Numbered from the stretch's first letter, positions 8,107-15,549 are shown. The stretch: 27,371 nt of DNA from CAYJLC01 sp964370735 (GCA_964370735.1 CAYJLC010000031.1:1-27371); one strand, 5' to 3'. Translations and numbers: made by a program. The notes: a model not told the origin generated them from the sequence alone.

Positions 8107-9584
8107 TAAGCACCAACATTATTTTCTGGAGTATATTTTTTTATTTCGACACGTTCCCACACTTTACTTTCAATATAAAGTTCTAAAATCTCGGTGTCTA
8201 GCTTGCCTTCTCCAGCCATTTCACGTAATATAGCGATTACTTTTTCAATAGGCGTGTCTTTTTTATATGGTCTGTCTTTTGCAGAAATACCATCGAAAAT
8301 ATCAATTATAGTCAAAATTCTAGACTCGACATCTAATTCTTTTTCGGAAAGTTTATTCGGATATCCATCTCCATCTAAAAATTCGTGGTGACTACTCGCC
8401 CAAAATGGGATTTTTGCATATTCGCCAGTGAATTTCATTTGATTTAAAATTTCACCTGTCCTAGAGGCGTGTTCTTGCATTTTCAAACGCTCATTTTCTG
8501 TCAAAGTACCTGCTTTAATTAGCATACATTCGATTTCATCATCGGTGAACCATTTTTTCGTCGCACCTTTTAAATCGACATAAACTAAATCTTTCAAATA
8601 ATTCACTTTTTCTTCTTTTTCTTGTGTCAAATACGACTGTTCGTTTATGCTATCGATATAATTTCGAACTTTTTCAATCTTTTCGTCAATAGCAGAAATA
8701 TCTCCATTGTTTTTTATCGCATCAATTTGCATAATAAGAGAAATTTTTTCTAAACGTTCCATAATAATATCGTATTTTTGACCTAGTCTAGTGGCTTTAT
8801 TCATAATTTCTAGCGGAATTACGATTTTTCCTACATCATGAAGCCAAATCGCCATAAGAAATACACGTTTTCTATCATCCGAGAATTTATATTTATCAGA
8901 ATGCGTGTCTAGCCATTTTAAAAATTCTTCTGCATATTGCACCATATTCGCCGTATGATTTACATTATACGGTGTTCTTGTGTATATAATCGTCGAAAAT
9001 GTTTCAACAACAGCCTGCATTATATCACGAATTTCGTTAGCATAGTTCATATTTGTAAGGCTAATCGCTGCCTGACTTGCAAAAGCACGCGCAAAAACTT
9101 CGCAATCTTTCGGAAATTCAACGATATTTCCGTCCTTGTCTTTCGCATTTATCAATTGCAACGCACCAACAATTTCACCCTTGTTATTTTCCATAGGAAC
9201 AACAAGCATAGACGTCGTTTTATACCCTGTCATCGCGTCGTAATTTCTCGGTCCAGAAAAGTCAAATAAATTACTTTTATACGCATCTTTTATGTTTATT
9301 AACTCGTTTTTAATCACAGAATATGCACAAATATTGGTTTCAACCAACGGAACAGGTGGCAGAGTTATCTCTCCATTTTGCCCACCCTGCAACACATTTA
9401 ATGTCTTGTTTATCATAATTTTAAACACAAGTGCCTTGCCATTATTGATATAAAGAGTTGCAGCATCGCATTCTACAATGTTCATAGCGTCTGTTAGTAT
9501 CAGTTCAAGCAGTTTTTCTCCGTCTTTTTCATTCGCTAGGGCTATACTCGTATTGATTAATTTTTGCATTTTTCCATCATTCAT
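8106..9584 (-). CDS. GAF plus HD-GYP domain phosphodiesterase
   Basis: Predicted cytoplasmic sensor-hydrolase of 492 aa. A GAF domain (about 10-180) could bind a small ligand. The C-terminal part is an HD-GYP domain, a family that hydrolyses c-di-GMP and in some members cGAMP. Visible motifs are the first His H210, HDVGK (249-253), LTENERLKMQEH (361-372) and the signature HHEFLDGDGYP (399-409), then IIDIFDGISAKDRPYKK. Between the HD motif and the LTxxE helix lies an insertion of roughly 85-90 residues (about 268-355). It is rich in charged helix and probably coiled coil, where typical HD-GYP domains have only a few residues. The ATG overlaps the stop of the upstream MBL gene (ATGA), and AGGAGGAG precedes it. 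It is transcribed together with the cyclase, so its true substrate could be c-di-GMP or another cyclic nucleotide. Confidence 0.9.
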   Translation of the reverse strand: MNDGKMQKLINTSIALANEKDGEKLLELILTDAMNIVECDAATLYINNGKALVFKIMINKTLNVLQGGQNGEITLPPVPLVETNICAYSVIKNELINIKDAYKSNLFDFSGPRNYDAMTGYKTTSMLVVPMENNKGEIVGALQLINAKDKDGNIVEFPKDCEVFARAFASQAAISLTNMNYANEIRDIMQAVVETFSTIIYTRTPYNVNHTANMVQYAEEFLKWLDTHSDKYKFSDDRKRVFLMAIWLHDVGKIVIPLEIMNKATRLGQKYDIIMERLEKISLIMQIDAIKNNGDISAIDEKIEKVRNYIDSINEQSYLTQEKEEKVNYLKDLVYVDLKGATKKWFTDDEIECMLIKAGTLTENERLKMQEHASRTGEILNQMKFTGEYAKIPFWASSHHEFLDGDGYPNKLSEKELDVESRILTIIDIFDGISAKDRPYKKDTPIEKVIAILREMAGEGKLDTEILELYIESKVWERVEIKKYTPENNVGA

Positions 9585-10381
9585 ATAGATATAACTCCTC
9601 CTTTCTTTGCAAATTCTGAATTTTCATCATATTTTTTCATATTTTCTTCTAATTTTTTCAATTTTTCGTCATTATTAAACGGGCTGTGATGAAAAATCAC
9701 TGTTTTCTTTGCACCACACATTTTCCCTGTATGTAAAGCATCTATATAGCTTGAGTGCCCAAAACCTGCCTTTAAAGTCATTTCCTCGAGAGAATACTGG
9801 CCATCGCATATAAATACATCGCAATTCTTCGAAAATTCTACTAAATTACTACGCGTATTGTCATTTATTTCGTAATCTGTCGCATAAACCACAGATTTTC
9901 CATCATAATCAATACGATAGACCGAACATCCATCAGGATGAGCACCACTCATTGACGAAATTTTTATATCACCAATATAAAACTCGTCTTTGAAATTGAA
10001 ATACGACACATTAGACGCGAAAATTTCCGTCGAAACTGGCCACAAAGGCTTTGCCATTAGGTAGTCGATTTGTGCCTTTATATCGCCTGTTATATGCGAA
10101 GAAATTATATTTACATTTCGTGATTTATCAAACATCAAAGGGAACATAGGCAACCCCATAATATGGTCGATATGCGGATGTGAAATCAGAATATTTACAT
10201 CGCTTTTGTCCAAAATAAGCTTATCGGCAGATAGAATCCCTGTCCCACAATCTAAAATTATTATTTTATCAGCAATTTTTAACAACACACACGAAGTTGC
10301 ACCGCCATAATAGTCAAATTCTTCGCCACTTACAGGCAACGACCCCCTCGTGCCTAAAAAATATATCTCAAAAGTCGACAT
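9581..10381 (-). CDS. MBL-fold metallohydrolase, possible phosphodiesterase
   Basis: Soluble metallo-beta-lactamase-fold hydrolase of 266 aa, first gene of the signalling operon. It opens with FLGTRGSLPVSG and YGGATSCVLL, typical of the phosphodiesterase-like branch of the fold (PhnP, RNase Z-like). Metal ligands are HPHIDH (H68, H70, D72, H73), H148 (GAHPDG), D169 (YATDYE) and H231 (FHHSP). I see no beta-CASP or RNA-binding region. Given the context, a cyclic nucleotide phosphodiesterase that removes the product of the cyclase two genes downstream is an attractive guess, but only inference. The start has the ribosome binding site GAGGAG and a good promoter. Confidence in the fold is high, in the substrate low. 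Confidence 0.85.
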   Translation of the reverse strand: MSTFEIYFLGTRGSLPVSGEEFDYYGGATSCVLLKIADKIIILDCGTGILSADKLILDKSDVNILISHPHIDHIMGLPMFPLMFDKSRNVNIISSHITGDIKAQIDYLMAKPLWPVSTEIFASNVSYFNFKDEFYIGDIKISSMSGAHPDGCSVYRIDYDGKSVVYATDYEINDNTRSNLVEFSKNCDVFICDGQYSLEEMTLKAGFGHSSYIDALHTGKMCGAKKTVIFHHSPFNNDEKLKKLEENMKKYDENSEFAKKGGVISI

Positions 10382-10416
10382 TTTTAAACTCCTCTAGTTT
10401 TAAATCTTATATATAA

Positions 10417-10445
10417 ATTGTATCATATAATAATAAAAACTGCAA
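10417..10445 (-). promoter_or_regulatory. Promoter of the MBL/HD-GYP/cyclase operon
   Basis: On the minus strand TTGCAG (10445-10440), a 17-nt spacer and TACAAT (10422-10417), 36 nt before the first start codon. Confidence 0.7.
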
Positions 10446-10472
10446 ATAATAAATGTGCTATTAAATTTTCAC

Positions 10473-10501
10473 ATAAAAAAACAGGCAGTTTCCCACCTGT
10501 T
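10473..10501 (-). terminator. Terminator of spoVT
   Basis: On the minus strand AACAGG(T) / (G)CCTGTT pairs over an 8-nt loop and is followed by seven T. It separates spoVT from the signalling operon. Confidence 0.8.
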
Positions 10502-10506
10502 GATAT

Positions 10507-11037
10507 TTAGCTCATGTGTTTTGATAAGAAAAGCGAAGACGCTTCTAAAACTTTCATATCTGATTCTTTTGCTTTTGCTAATTCTTCGTCAGAAATTAAT
10601 AATACTGCTCCAGAAATTTCGCTTTCTGATATGATTGGAAATACTGCTTTTACTAGGTATTTTCCGTTTGAAGATACTGCTTTAACAGATGCTTCTATGA
10701 TTTTTTCTTTTCTTGTGTTTATGATTTCTTCAATCTCTTTTGAAATCGACATATCAATTAAGTCTTTTTTGCCTAAACCAACTGCTGAAATAATTACATC
10801 TTTATCGCAAATAGCGCATGTAAAACCTGTTGTTTTCGCCACTGTACTGCTTATGTCGTCTGCAAAAGATGCAAGTTCACCTAAAGGAGAATATTTTTTA
10901 AAGATAACTTCGCCGTTTCTATCTGTAAAGATTTCTAAAGGGTCACCTTCTCTTATTCTCATTGTTCTTCTAATTTCCTTAGGTATAACAACACGACCTA
11001 AGTCATCGATTCTTCTTACGATTCCTGTTGCTTTCAT
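10507..11037 (-). CDS. spoVT: Stage V sporulation protein T
   Basis: Forespore transcriptional regulator of 176 aa that tunes sigma-G-dependent genes in endospore formers. The N-terminal AbrB-type swapped-hairpin DNA-binding domain is MKATGIVRRIDDLGRVVIPK and onward (1-50). A GAF-like domain fills about 55-176. Length and order equal Bacillus SpoVT (about 178 aa). The start has GGAGGG upstream; an ATG five bases earlier is out of frame. In Bacillus the gene is made under sigma-G, but I could not find a convincing sigma-G promoter in 11038-11200. Its own terminator follows. Confidence 0.95.
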   Translation of the reverse strand: MKATGIVRRIDDLGRVVIPKEIRRTMRIREGDPLEIFTDRNGEVIFKKYSPLGELASFADDISSTVAKTTGFTCAICDKDVIISAVGLGKKDLIDMSISKEIEEIINTRKEKIIEASVKAVSSNGKYLVKAVFPIISESEISGAVLLISDEELAKAKESDMKVLEASSLFLSKHMS

Positions 11038-11200
11038 ACATTAATCCCTCCATAATAACTATATAAAAATTTGATTTAATTACCGTACAATTAGTATTAT
11101 TTACATACTTTGTAGTTTTATTCTTTAAGCTCAAAATTTTATTACGCATACACTCTTTGCTACACTTTTATTATGAATTAAAAATATGAATGTGATATGA

Positions 11201-11217
11201 AAAAAAAGTAAAACTTT
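11201..11217 (-). terminator. Possible weak terminator of the ylmC-type gene
   Basis: On the minus strand AAAGT-TTT-ACTTT is followed by a T run. The stem is only 5 bp, so read-through into spoVT is possible. Confidence 0.35.
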
Positions 11218-11221
11218 CTAT

Positions 11222-11503
11222 TTATTTTAAAAACAGGGAATTTTTACAGGGTTTTGTATTAAAATTGTCAGATTTTTCATAATTTACAAATATAAAATCA
11301 TTTCCAATTTTAGAAATCTTATCCACTGGGATAACTACATCTTCGCTTTTAAAAAACAATCTAAAAAAACTCAAATGTCCTGGCAATAAAATTGCCTCCA
11401 AAACGCCTCTCTCTATGTCAAACTCCAAATCATATACATATCCAAGACGCATGCCGTCGTTTAGGTTAATAACCTCTTTGTGCTTTAAATCGAATAACTT
11501 CAA
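11222..11503 (-). CDS. YlmC/YmxH-family sporulation PRC-barrel protein
   Basis: Small protein of 93 aa made of one PRC-barrel domain (about 1-75), matching the YlmC/YmxH family found throughout endospore formers. The family hallmark is the opening LFDLKHKEVINLNDGMRLGY and a central LLPGHLSFFRLFFKSEDVVIP. Its molecular role is not established; in related genomes it is linked to sporulation. The start codon is TTG at 11503, chosen because AGGAGGAG precedes it and the family's conserved N-terminus begins there. A strong-looking promoter (11517-11545) ends only a few bases before the ribosome binding site, so a transcript from it would be nearly leaderless. The last 20 residues are not conserved-looking. 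Confidence 0.82.
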   Translation of the reverse strand: MKLFDLKHKEVINLNDGMRLGYVYDLEFDIERGVLEAILLPGHLSFFRLFFKSEDVVIPVDKISKIGNDFIFVNYEKSDNFNTKPCKNSLFLK

Positions 11504-11516
11504 TGTCGCTCCTCCT

Positions 11517-11545
11517 ATTATACAATATCAGAAATAAATTTGCAA
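11517..11545 (-). promoter_or_regulatory. Promoter-like sequence abutting the ylmC-type gene
   Basis: On the minus strand TTGCAA (11545-11540), a 17-nt spacer and TATAAT (11522-11517). The predicted start (about 11510) falls inside the ribosome binding site. Confidence 0.5.
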
Positions 11546-11576
11546 TAAAAATCTTAATTTTTTTTACTTTAAAACC

Positions 11577-11605
11577 TTGTTTTTTTGCTTTTTATGGTAT
11601 ATAAT
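11577..11605 (+). promoter_or_regulatory. Promoter of the FkbM methyltransferase gene
   Basis: TATAAT at 11600-11605 with a 17-nt spacer from a weak TTGTTT (11577-11582). It is divergent from the ylmC-type gene. Confidence 0.55.
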
Positions 11606-11643
11606 GGGATTATAAGCTATCTTTAAGGGAGAATATTGAATTA

Positions 11644-12690
11644 ATGGAAAATTTTGTATTATGGGATTATTTGAAATCCACTGAAAAAAATATATTTGTA
11701 TACGGTTTAGGACTAGGTTGCGATAAGCTTTTCGATGCTTTAAAAGAAAAAAATATCGACCCTGTTGGAATTGCTGTTTCAAACAACACTTATAAATTTC
11801 CTAAGATTTATAACGACAAAAATGTGATAAAATTAAACCAAGTTCCAGACAATTCCATCCTACTTTTGGCTTTTGGAACGCGTGCAAGGCATGTTTTAGA
11901 CGAACTCTATTATATAGCCGAAAAGTACGAAATGTATTGCCCTGATACTCCTGTTTCTGGCGATGGACTGTTCGACAAAGCTTACTATAATGAAAACCAA
12001 TCGCTTTTTGACATATCTTATTCATATTTAGAGGATGATTTATCGAAAAAAGCCTTTAATGATGTCATTGCATTTAAGCTGACAGGCAAGATAGATTACC
12101 TACGCTCATGCACAAGTTCGAAGGATGAAGTGTTCGAAAATATCATAAAATTATCTCCTGAAGAAATGTATGTAGACCTAGGCGCATACAACGGTGACAC
12201 CATTCGCGAGCTTCTTCATTATGCTGGAAGTTTTAAAAAAGCCACTGCTTTTGAGCCGAGTAAAAAGAATTACGCAAAGCTTATGAAATACCTAGACGAG
12301 GCTAAACTCACTAACGTAAACGCTATAAATATCGGTGTTTCTGACGAGGAAAAAGTGCTTACTTTTAAATCTGGCTCGGGCAGAGGCTCTATGATTTGCG
12401 AAAACTCTACCGAAGAAATAAAGCTTAATTCTGTTGACAATATTTTAAACGGCGAAGCTTGCTCTTATCTTAAAATGGATGTCGAGGGTGCTGAATACGA
12501 GGCTATTTTAGGCGCTATAAACACAATAAAAACACATAAACCAAAGCTAAATATTGCGATTTACCATAGAAACGATGACTTTTTTAGAATAATTCATCTT
12601 ATAAAAGAAATATGTCCTGATTATAAGATATATGTGCGACACCACGAATATATACCTGCGTGGGACACAAATCTATATGCTACAATCTAA
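11644..12690 (+). CDS. FkbM-family SAM-dependent methyltransferase
   Basis: Predicted O- or N-methyltransferase of 348 aa. The N-terminal region (about 16-110) looks like a Rossmann-type nucleotide-binding module with VYGLGLGCDKLFDAL (19-33). The C-terminal half (about 170-345) is the FkbM methyltransferase domain, with the SAM loop YVDLGAYNGDT (176-186), the acidic strand end AFEPS (202-206) and YLKMDVEGAEYEAILGA (275-291). FkbM proteins methylate polyketides, glycans and other small substrates. With no glycan genes beside it, the substrate here is unknown. The start is ATG 11644 with AAGGGAGA upstream. The S1-domain gene follows after 72 nt without a clear terminator, so the two may be cotranscribed. 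Confidence 0.85.
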   Translation: MENFVLWDYLKSTEKNIFVYGLGLGCDKLFDALKEKNIDPVGIAVSNNTYKFPKIYNDKNVIKLNQVPDNSILLLAFGTRARHVLDELYYIAEKYEMYCPDTPVSGDGLFDKAYYNENQSLFDISYSYLEDDLSKKAFNDVIAFKLTGKIDYLRSCTSSKDEVFENIIKLSPEEMYVDLGAYNGDTIRELLHYAGSFKKATAFEPSKKNYAKLMKYLDEAKLTNVNAINIGVSDEEKVLTFKSGSGRGSMICENSTEEIKLNSVDNILNGEACSYLKMDVEGAEYEAILGAINTIKTHKPKLNIAIYHRNDDFFRIIHLIKEICPDYKIYVRHHEYIPAWDTNLYATI

Positions 12691-12762
12691 CACAAAACTT
12701 TAAGTATTTTTTCAAATATTACCTCATATAGTTAATTACATTAAAAAACTAGGAGGTACTAA

Positions 12763-13680
12763 ATGAAAAAGTTTGCACCAGAGGGAATTTTAATAAATTC
12801 CGAAAAAAATAAAGCTTATCTTGCAAGTATTGATGGCCTAAAAATGGCTATGAACCAAAATATTACACTCGAGGCGTATGCAACACTATGCGACAGCAAA
12901 CATAATCTTAAAATTGATATTAAAAACGTAAATGCTATTTGCCCACGCGAAGAAATCGCCTTTGGCATAAAAGAGGGGACTACTCGAGAAATCGCAGTCA
13001 TTTCGCGCGTTGGCAGGCCTATTTCCTTTAAAATAACATCTATCGACGAGGAAACTTTTCCACCTACCGTAAAAGTTTCACGCGTTCTTGCCCAATCCGA
13101 AGTAAAACGCGAATATTTTGATAATTTAACTGCCGGAGATATTTTAAAGGCTCGTGTAACACACCTTGAAACATTCGGTGCATTTGTCGATATTGGCGCT
13201 GGATTTATATCGCTCGTTGGCATAGAAAATATCTCTGTTTCTAGGATAAATCACCCCAAAGACAGGTTTTTTATAGGGCAAGATATTTTTGTTGTTGTAA
13301 CAGAAATTTTGGACGATAAAATAAATCTATCTCACAAAGAACTCCTCGGAACATGGAAAGAAAACGCCGAAAAGCTTATGATAAACTCGACCGTTACTGG
13401 TATCGTTCGAAGTATCGAGCCTTATGGAATTTTCGTTGAACTTTCGCCTAATTTATCTGGGCTTGCAGAGTATAAAGAGGGCTTAGCTATCTCTGATTGC
13501 GTGTCTGTTCACATAAAATCCATAAACGAAGAAAAAATGAAGATAAAGCTTAATATCATAGGTAAATTGCCACATATCGACAGTAATACTTTCGAATATT
13601 TTATCACAGAAGGTAGAATTGATGAATTTTTATACTCTCCAAAAAATTGTTTTTCAAAAATTATTTGCAGAAAATTCTAA
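12763..13680 (+). CDS. S1-domain RNA-binding protein
   Basis: Protein of 305 aa with about three OB-fold S1 repeats. The first (about 29-110) is degenerate, as in the ribosome-binding part of S1. The second (about 122-192) is canonical, with GDILKARVTHLETFGAFVDI. The third (about 207-268) has GIVRSIEPYGIFVEL and LSGLAE. It resembles the short S1-like proteins of Clostridia rather than full S1 of Gram-negative bacteria, so a role in mRNA binding or translation is likely but unproven. A good ribosome binding site (AGGAGG) precedes the ATG. The last 40 residues are not recognisable. Confidence 0.82.
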   Translation: MKKFAPEGILINSEKNKAYLASIDGLKMAMNQNITLEAYATLCDSKHNLKIDIKNVNAICPREEIAFGIKEGTTREIAVISRVGRPISFKITSIDEETFPPTVKVSRVLAQSEVKREYFDNLTAGDILKARVTHLETFGAFVDIGAGFISLVGIENISVSRINHPKDRFFIGQDIFVVVTEILDDKINLSHKELLGTWKENAEKLMINSTVTGIVRSIEPYGIFVELSPNLSGLAEYKEGLAISDCVSVHIKSINEEKMKIKLNIIGKLPHIDSNTFEYFITEGRIDEFLYSPKNCFSKIICRKF

Positions 13681-13694
13681 TATTTTTCTTTAAA

Positions 13695-13723
13695 TTGGCT
13701 CCAAAATATGATATACTTACTAT
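13695..13723 (+). promoter_or_regulatory. Promoter of the CNB-like/DUF2225 gene
   Basis: TTGGCT (13695-13700), 17-nt spacer, TACTAT (13718-13723). An overlapping extended -10, TGATATACT (13709-13717), is an alternative. Confidence 0.5.
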
Positions 13724-13759
13724 ATAGGTGTGGGAAAGAATATGAAAGGGTAGCATTGT

Positions 13760-14896
13760 ATGGAAAGTTTAATCTATAAAAAAGGTGTTGTAGTTTCACC
13801 TACCGAGCATTCTTTAAACGGAAAAGTCTATTTAATAGAAAAAGGCAAGGCTCTTGTTGTAAAAAACTATAACCAGCCAAATCAACAATTAGTTGAAACA
13901 CTAATTTCTGGAGATCTTTTAGGTGCTGTCGAGATGTTTGCAAATATGACTCTTGATGTTACATACATCATGCTAGAAGATGTGAAAGTTACAGCTATGT
14001 CTATTAGCGAAATTTCTACAACTCACTATAACTTAATCGTCCGTAGACTATGCAGAAAAGTCATTGAAATGAACGATAAACTGTCTGTTTTAAACGATGA
14101 TGCGCCAGTTTATATCCCTTATAGTGAATCTCATACGAATGCCGACTACATATTTCCAGATTGGCATACTAATAAATGCGAACATACTTTTGCACCAGAA
14201 ACTTATTCATCATATTTGATGACAAAGCATTATACTTGCCTATATTGTGACAAAGATTTTCAGGCAAAAACTACATCGATTTCACAATTAAGATTAATTT
14301 CTGGCAGATTAAATTGTGATTTACGCCGTAAATATTCAGATTTTGAACCACTTTGGTATGATATCATAACATGCCCGCATTGTTATTTCACCACTTATGA
14401 GGACTATTTTAAGCGAAATATCCGTATAAATAAAATGTCTGTTGTAAAAGACCTTGTGACAGTTAAACACAATATTTTCCTTGATTTCAGAGAGCCTAGA
14501 ACACTTTACAAAGTATTTGTGAGATATCATTTAGCGATGGCGTGTGCTAAGGCATTTGAAGATAAAATTAAAGTTTTATCGAAAGTAAGTGTTGATTTAT
14601 ACCGTTTATGCGAAGATTTAGACGATAAAGAGCTTGTTTCGGAAACACTGCGTTTTGCAATTACAAATATGAAAAAATATGTTGATGAAACTATATTAGA
14701 CCCAAAAAGAGAGCAAGTTTCGCTCATGATATTAGGTTCACTGTTTCACAAAGCAAATGATTTAGATTCGGCGTATCATTATTTATATATGGCAAAATTT
14801 ATACGCGATGGAAATATTATATATCATCAAATTATTTCTGCTGAACTTGAAGAAGTAATTAGAAAAAGAAATGAACTTTTGCAAAATACAAAATAA
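13760..14896 (+). CDS. Cyclic-nucleotide-binding-like plus DUF2225 protein
   Basis: A 378-aa protein of unknown function. Residues about 5-110 look like the beta-roll of a Crp/cNMP-binding domain: YLIEKGKALVVK, then LVETLISGDLLGAVEMFANM. The segment after GDL reads LGAVEMFANMTLDVTY, with no arginine where cAMP binders have RSA or RTA, so nucleotide binding is doubtful. Residues about 136-370 are DUF2225, with two zinc-ribbon-like pairs CLYC (C160/C163) and CPHC (C205/C208) and a helical C-terminus that looks TPR-like. There is no helix-turn-helix. DUF2225 proteins are common in Clostridia and have no settled role. It has its own promoter and is followed by the palindromic element. The start is ATG 13760 with GAAAGGG upstream; an ATG at 13744 runs straight into a stop. 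Confidence 0.8.
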   Translation: MESLIYKKGVVVSPTEHSLNGKVYLIEKGKALVVKNYNQPNQQLVETLISGDLLGAVEMFANMTLDVTYIMLEDVKVTAMSISEISTTHYNLIVRRLCRKVIEMNDKLSVLNDDAPVYIPYSESHTNADYIFPDWHTNKCEHTFAPETYSSYLMTKHYTCLYCDKDFQAKTTSISQLRLISGRLNCDLRRKYSDFEPLWYDIITCPHCYFTTYEDYFKRNIRINKMSVVKDLVTVKHNIFLDFREPRTLYKVFVRYHLAMACAKAFEDKIKVLSKVSVDLYRLCEDLDDKELVSETLRFAITNMKKYVDETILDPKREQVSLMILGSLFHKANDLDSAYHYLYMAKFIRDGNIIYHQIISAELEEVIRKRNELLQNTK

Positions 14897-14905
14897 TATG
14901 TTAAA

Positions 14906-14935
14906 AAGAGGCTGTCGCAATTGCGACAGCCTCTT
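14906..14935 (-). terminator. Perfect 30-nt palindrome, terminator-like on the minus strand
   Basis: Two exact 15-nt arms with centre CAATTG. On the minus strand it is followed by TTTTTAA, so it can end transcripts from the repressor gene at 15162-15521. On the plus strand GACAT follows, so there is no U tract. Confidence 0.6.
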
Positions 14936-15151
14936 GACATATTGTCTGAAATCTAAGTTTTGTGACTACATCACACTTTTGGATTTTGATAACTTTCTTG
15001 TGAAAAACAAGTTTTTCACACTGTATACTTTGGAAATTTATCAAAAAAGTGTTTCGCATTTGCGAATGCAACCAACCGACTCGGTTGGATTGAGCAAGTT
15101 TTTAGAAAACTTGACAAACACTTTGTGCAATATTACTTTAGTGCGACAGCC
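14906..15151. repeat. 246-bp cluster of nested inverted repeats
   Basis: This fills nearly the whole gap between two convergent genes, 9 nt from one stop and 10 nt from the other. The ends are GGCTGTCGCA (14910-14919) and its complement TGCGACAGCC (15142-15151). Inside are these pairings: TGTGA/TCACA (14961, 14971), TTTTGATAA/TTATCAAAA (14984, 15038), TGTGAAAAAC/GTTTTTCACA (14999-15020), AAGTGTTT/AAACACTT (15047, 15116), TTCGCA/TGCGAA (15053-15066), CCAACCGA/TCGGTTGG (15072-15088) and CAAGTTTT/AAAACTTG (15095-15113). Together they form a cloverleaf-like nested fold. It could be a non-autonomous mobile element (MITE or REP-like) or a structured RNA. I see no transposase. Confidence 0.7.
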
Positions 15152-15161
15152 ACTTTAGTTT

Positions 15162-15521
15162 TTATTTTTTCAAAAAATCATCCATAGCATGGAAAGTTTC
15201 CGAACTTATAATATGCTCGATTTTACATGCATCTTCTTCGGCATTTTCTTCGCTAATGCCTATTTTTAAAAGGAAGCTTTTTATAACTGTATGCCTAGTG
15301 TAAATTCTAACAGCAGTTTGTTCACCTAATTCGGTAAAAGTGATATATCCTTTATCGTCGATGATGATATAACCTTCATTTTGCAGATTATGCACAGCCC
15401 TAGACACGCTTGGTTTACTATATGATAATCTATTTGCGATATCGATAGAACGGACATTACCTTTTTCCCTTGAAAGCAATAATATAGTTTCTAAATAATC
15501 TTCACCTGATTTATGTAGCAT
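15162..15521 (-). CDS. mntR: MntR/DtxR-family metal-dependent repressor
   Basis: Transcriptional repressor of 119 aa that senses Mn2+ or Fe2+. A winged helix fills 1-70 (SIDIANRLSYSKPSVSRAVH is the recognition part), and a short dimerisation domain follows. Compared with Bacillus MntR, D8, E11, H77, E102 and H103 are conserved, but the position of E99 is Cys (C99), as in the iron sensor DtxR. It is about 20 residues shorter than Bacillus MntR and has no SH3-like third domain. The start at 15521 is chosen because AAAAAGGAG precedes it and MLHKSGEDYLETI matches the family N-terminus; a longer in-frame extension to 15578 would run through the promoter. It is divergent from ytvI. Confidence 0.87.
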   Translation of the reverse strand: MLHKSGEDYLETILLLSREKGNVRSIDIANRLSYSKPSVSRAVHNLQNEGYIIIDDKGYITFTELGEQTAVRIYTRHTVIKSFLLKIGISEENAEEDACKIEHIISSETFHAMDDFLKK

Positions 15522-15549
15522 AAAAAATCTCCTTTTTAAGTATATATTA

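Noticed and set aside
10514..11044. Plus-strand open frame of 176 codons opposite spoVT
   Set aside because: It mirrors spoVT almost exactly in length, lacks a ribosome binding site and has no family resemblance; it follows from the codon bias of the real gene.
14871..15158. Open frame across the palindromic element
   Set aside because: It starts inside the DUF2225 gene in another frame and translates the inverted repeats; no ribosome binding site.
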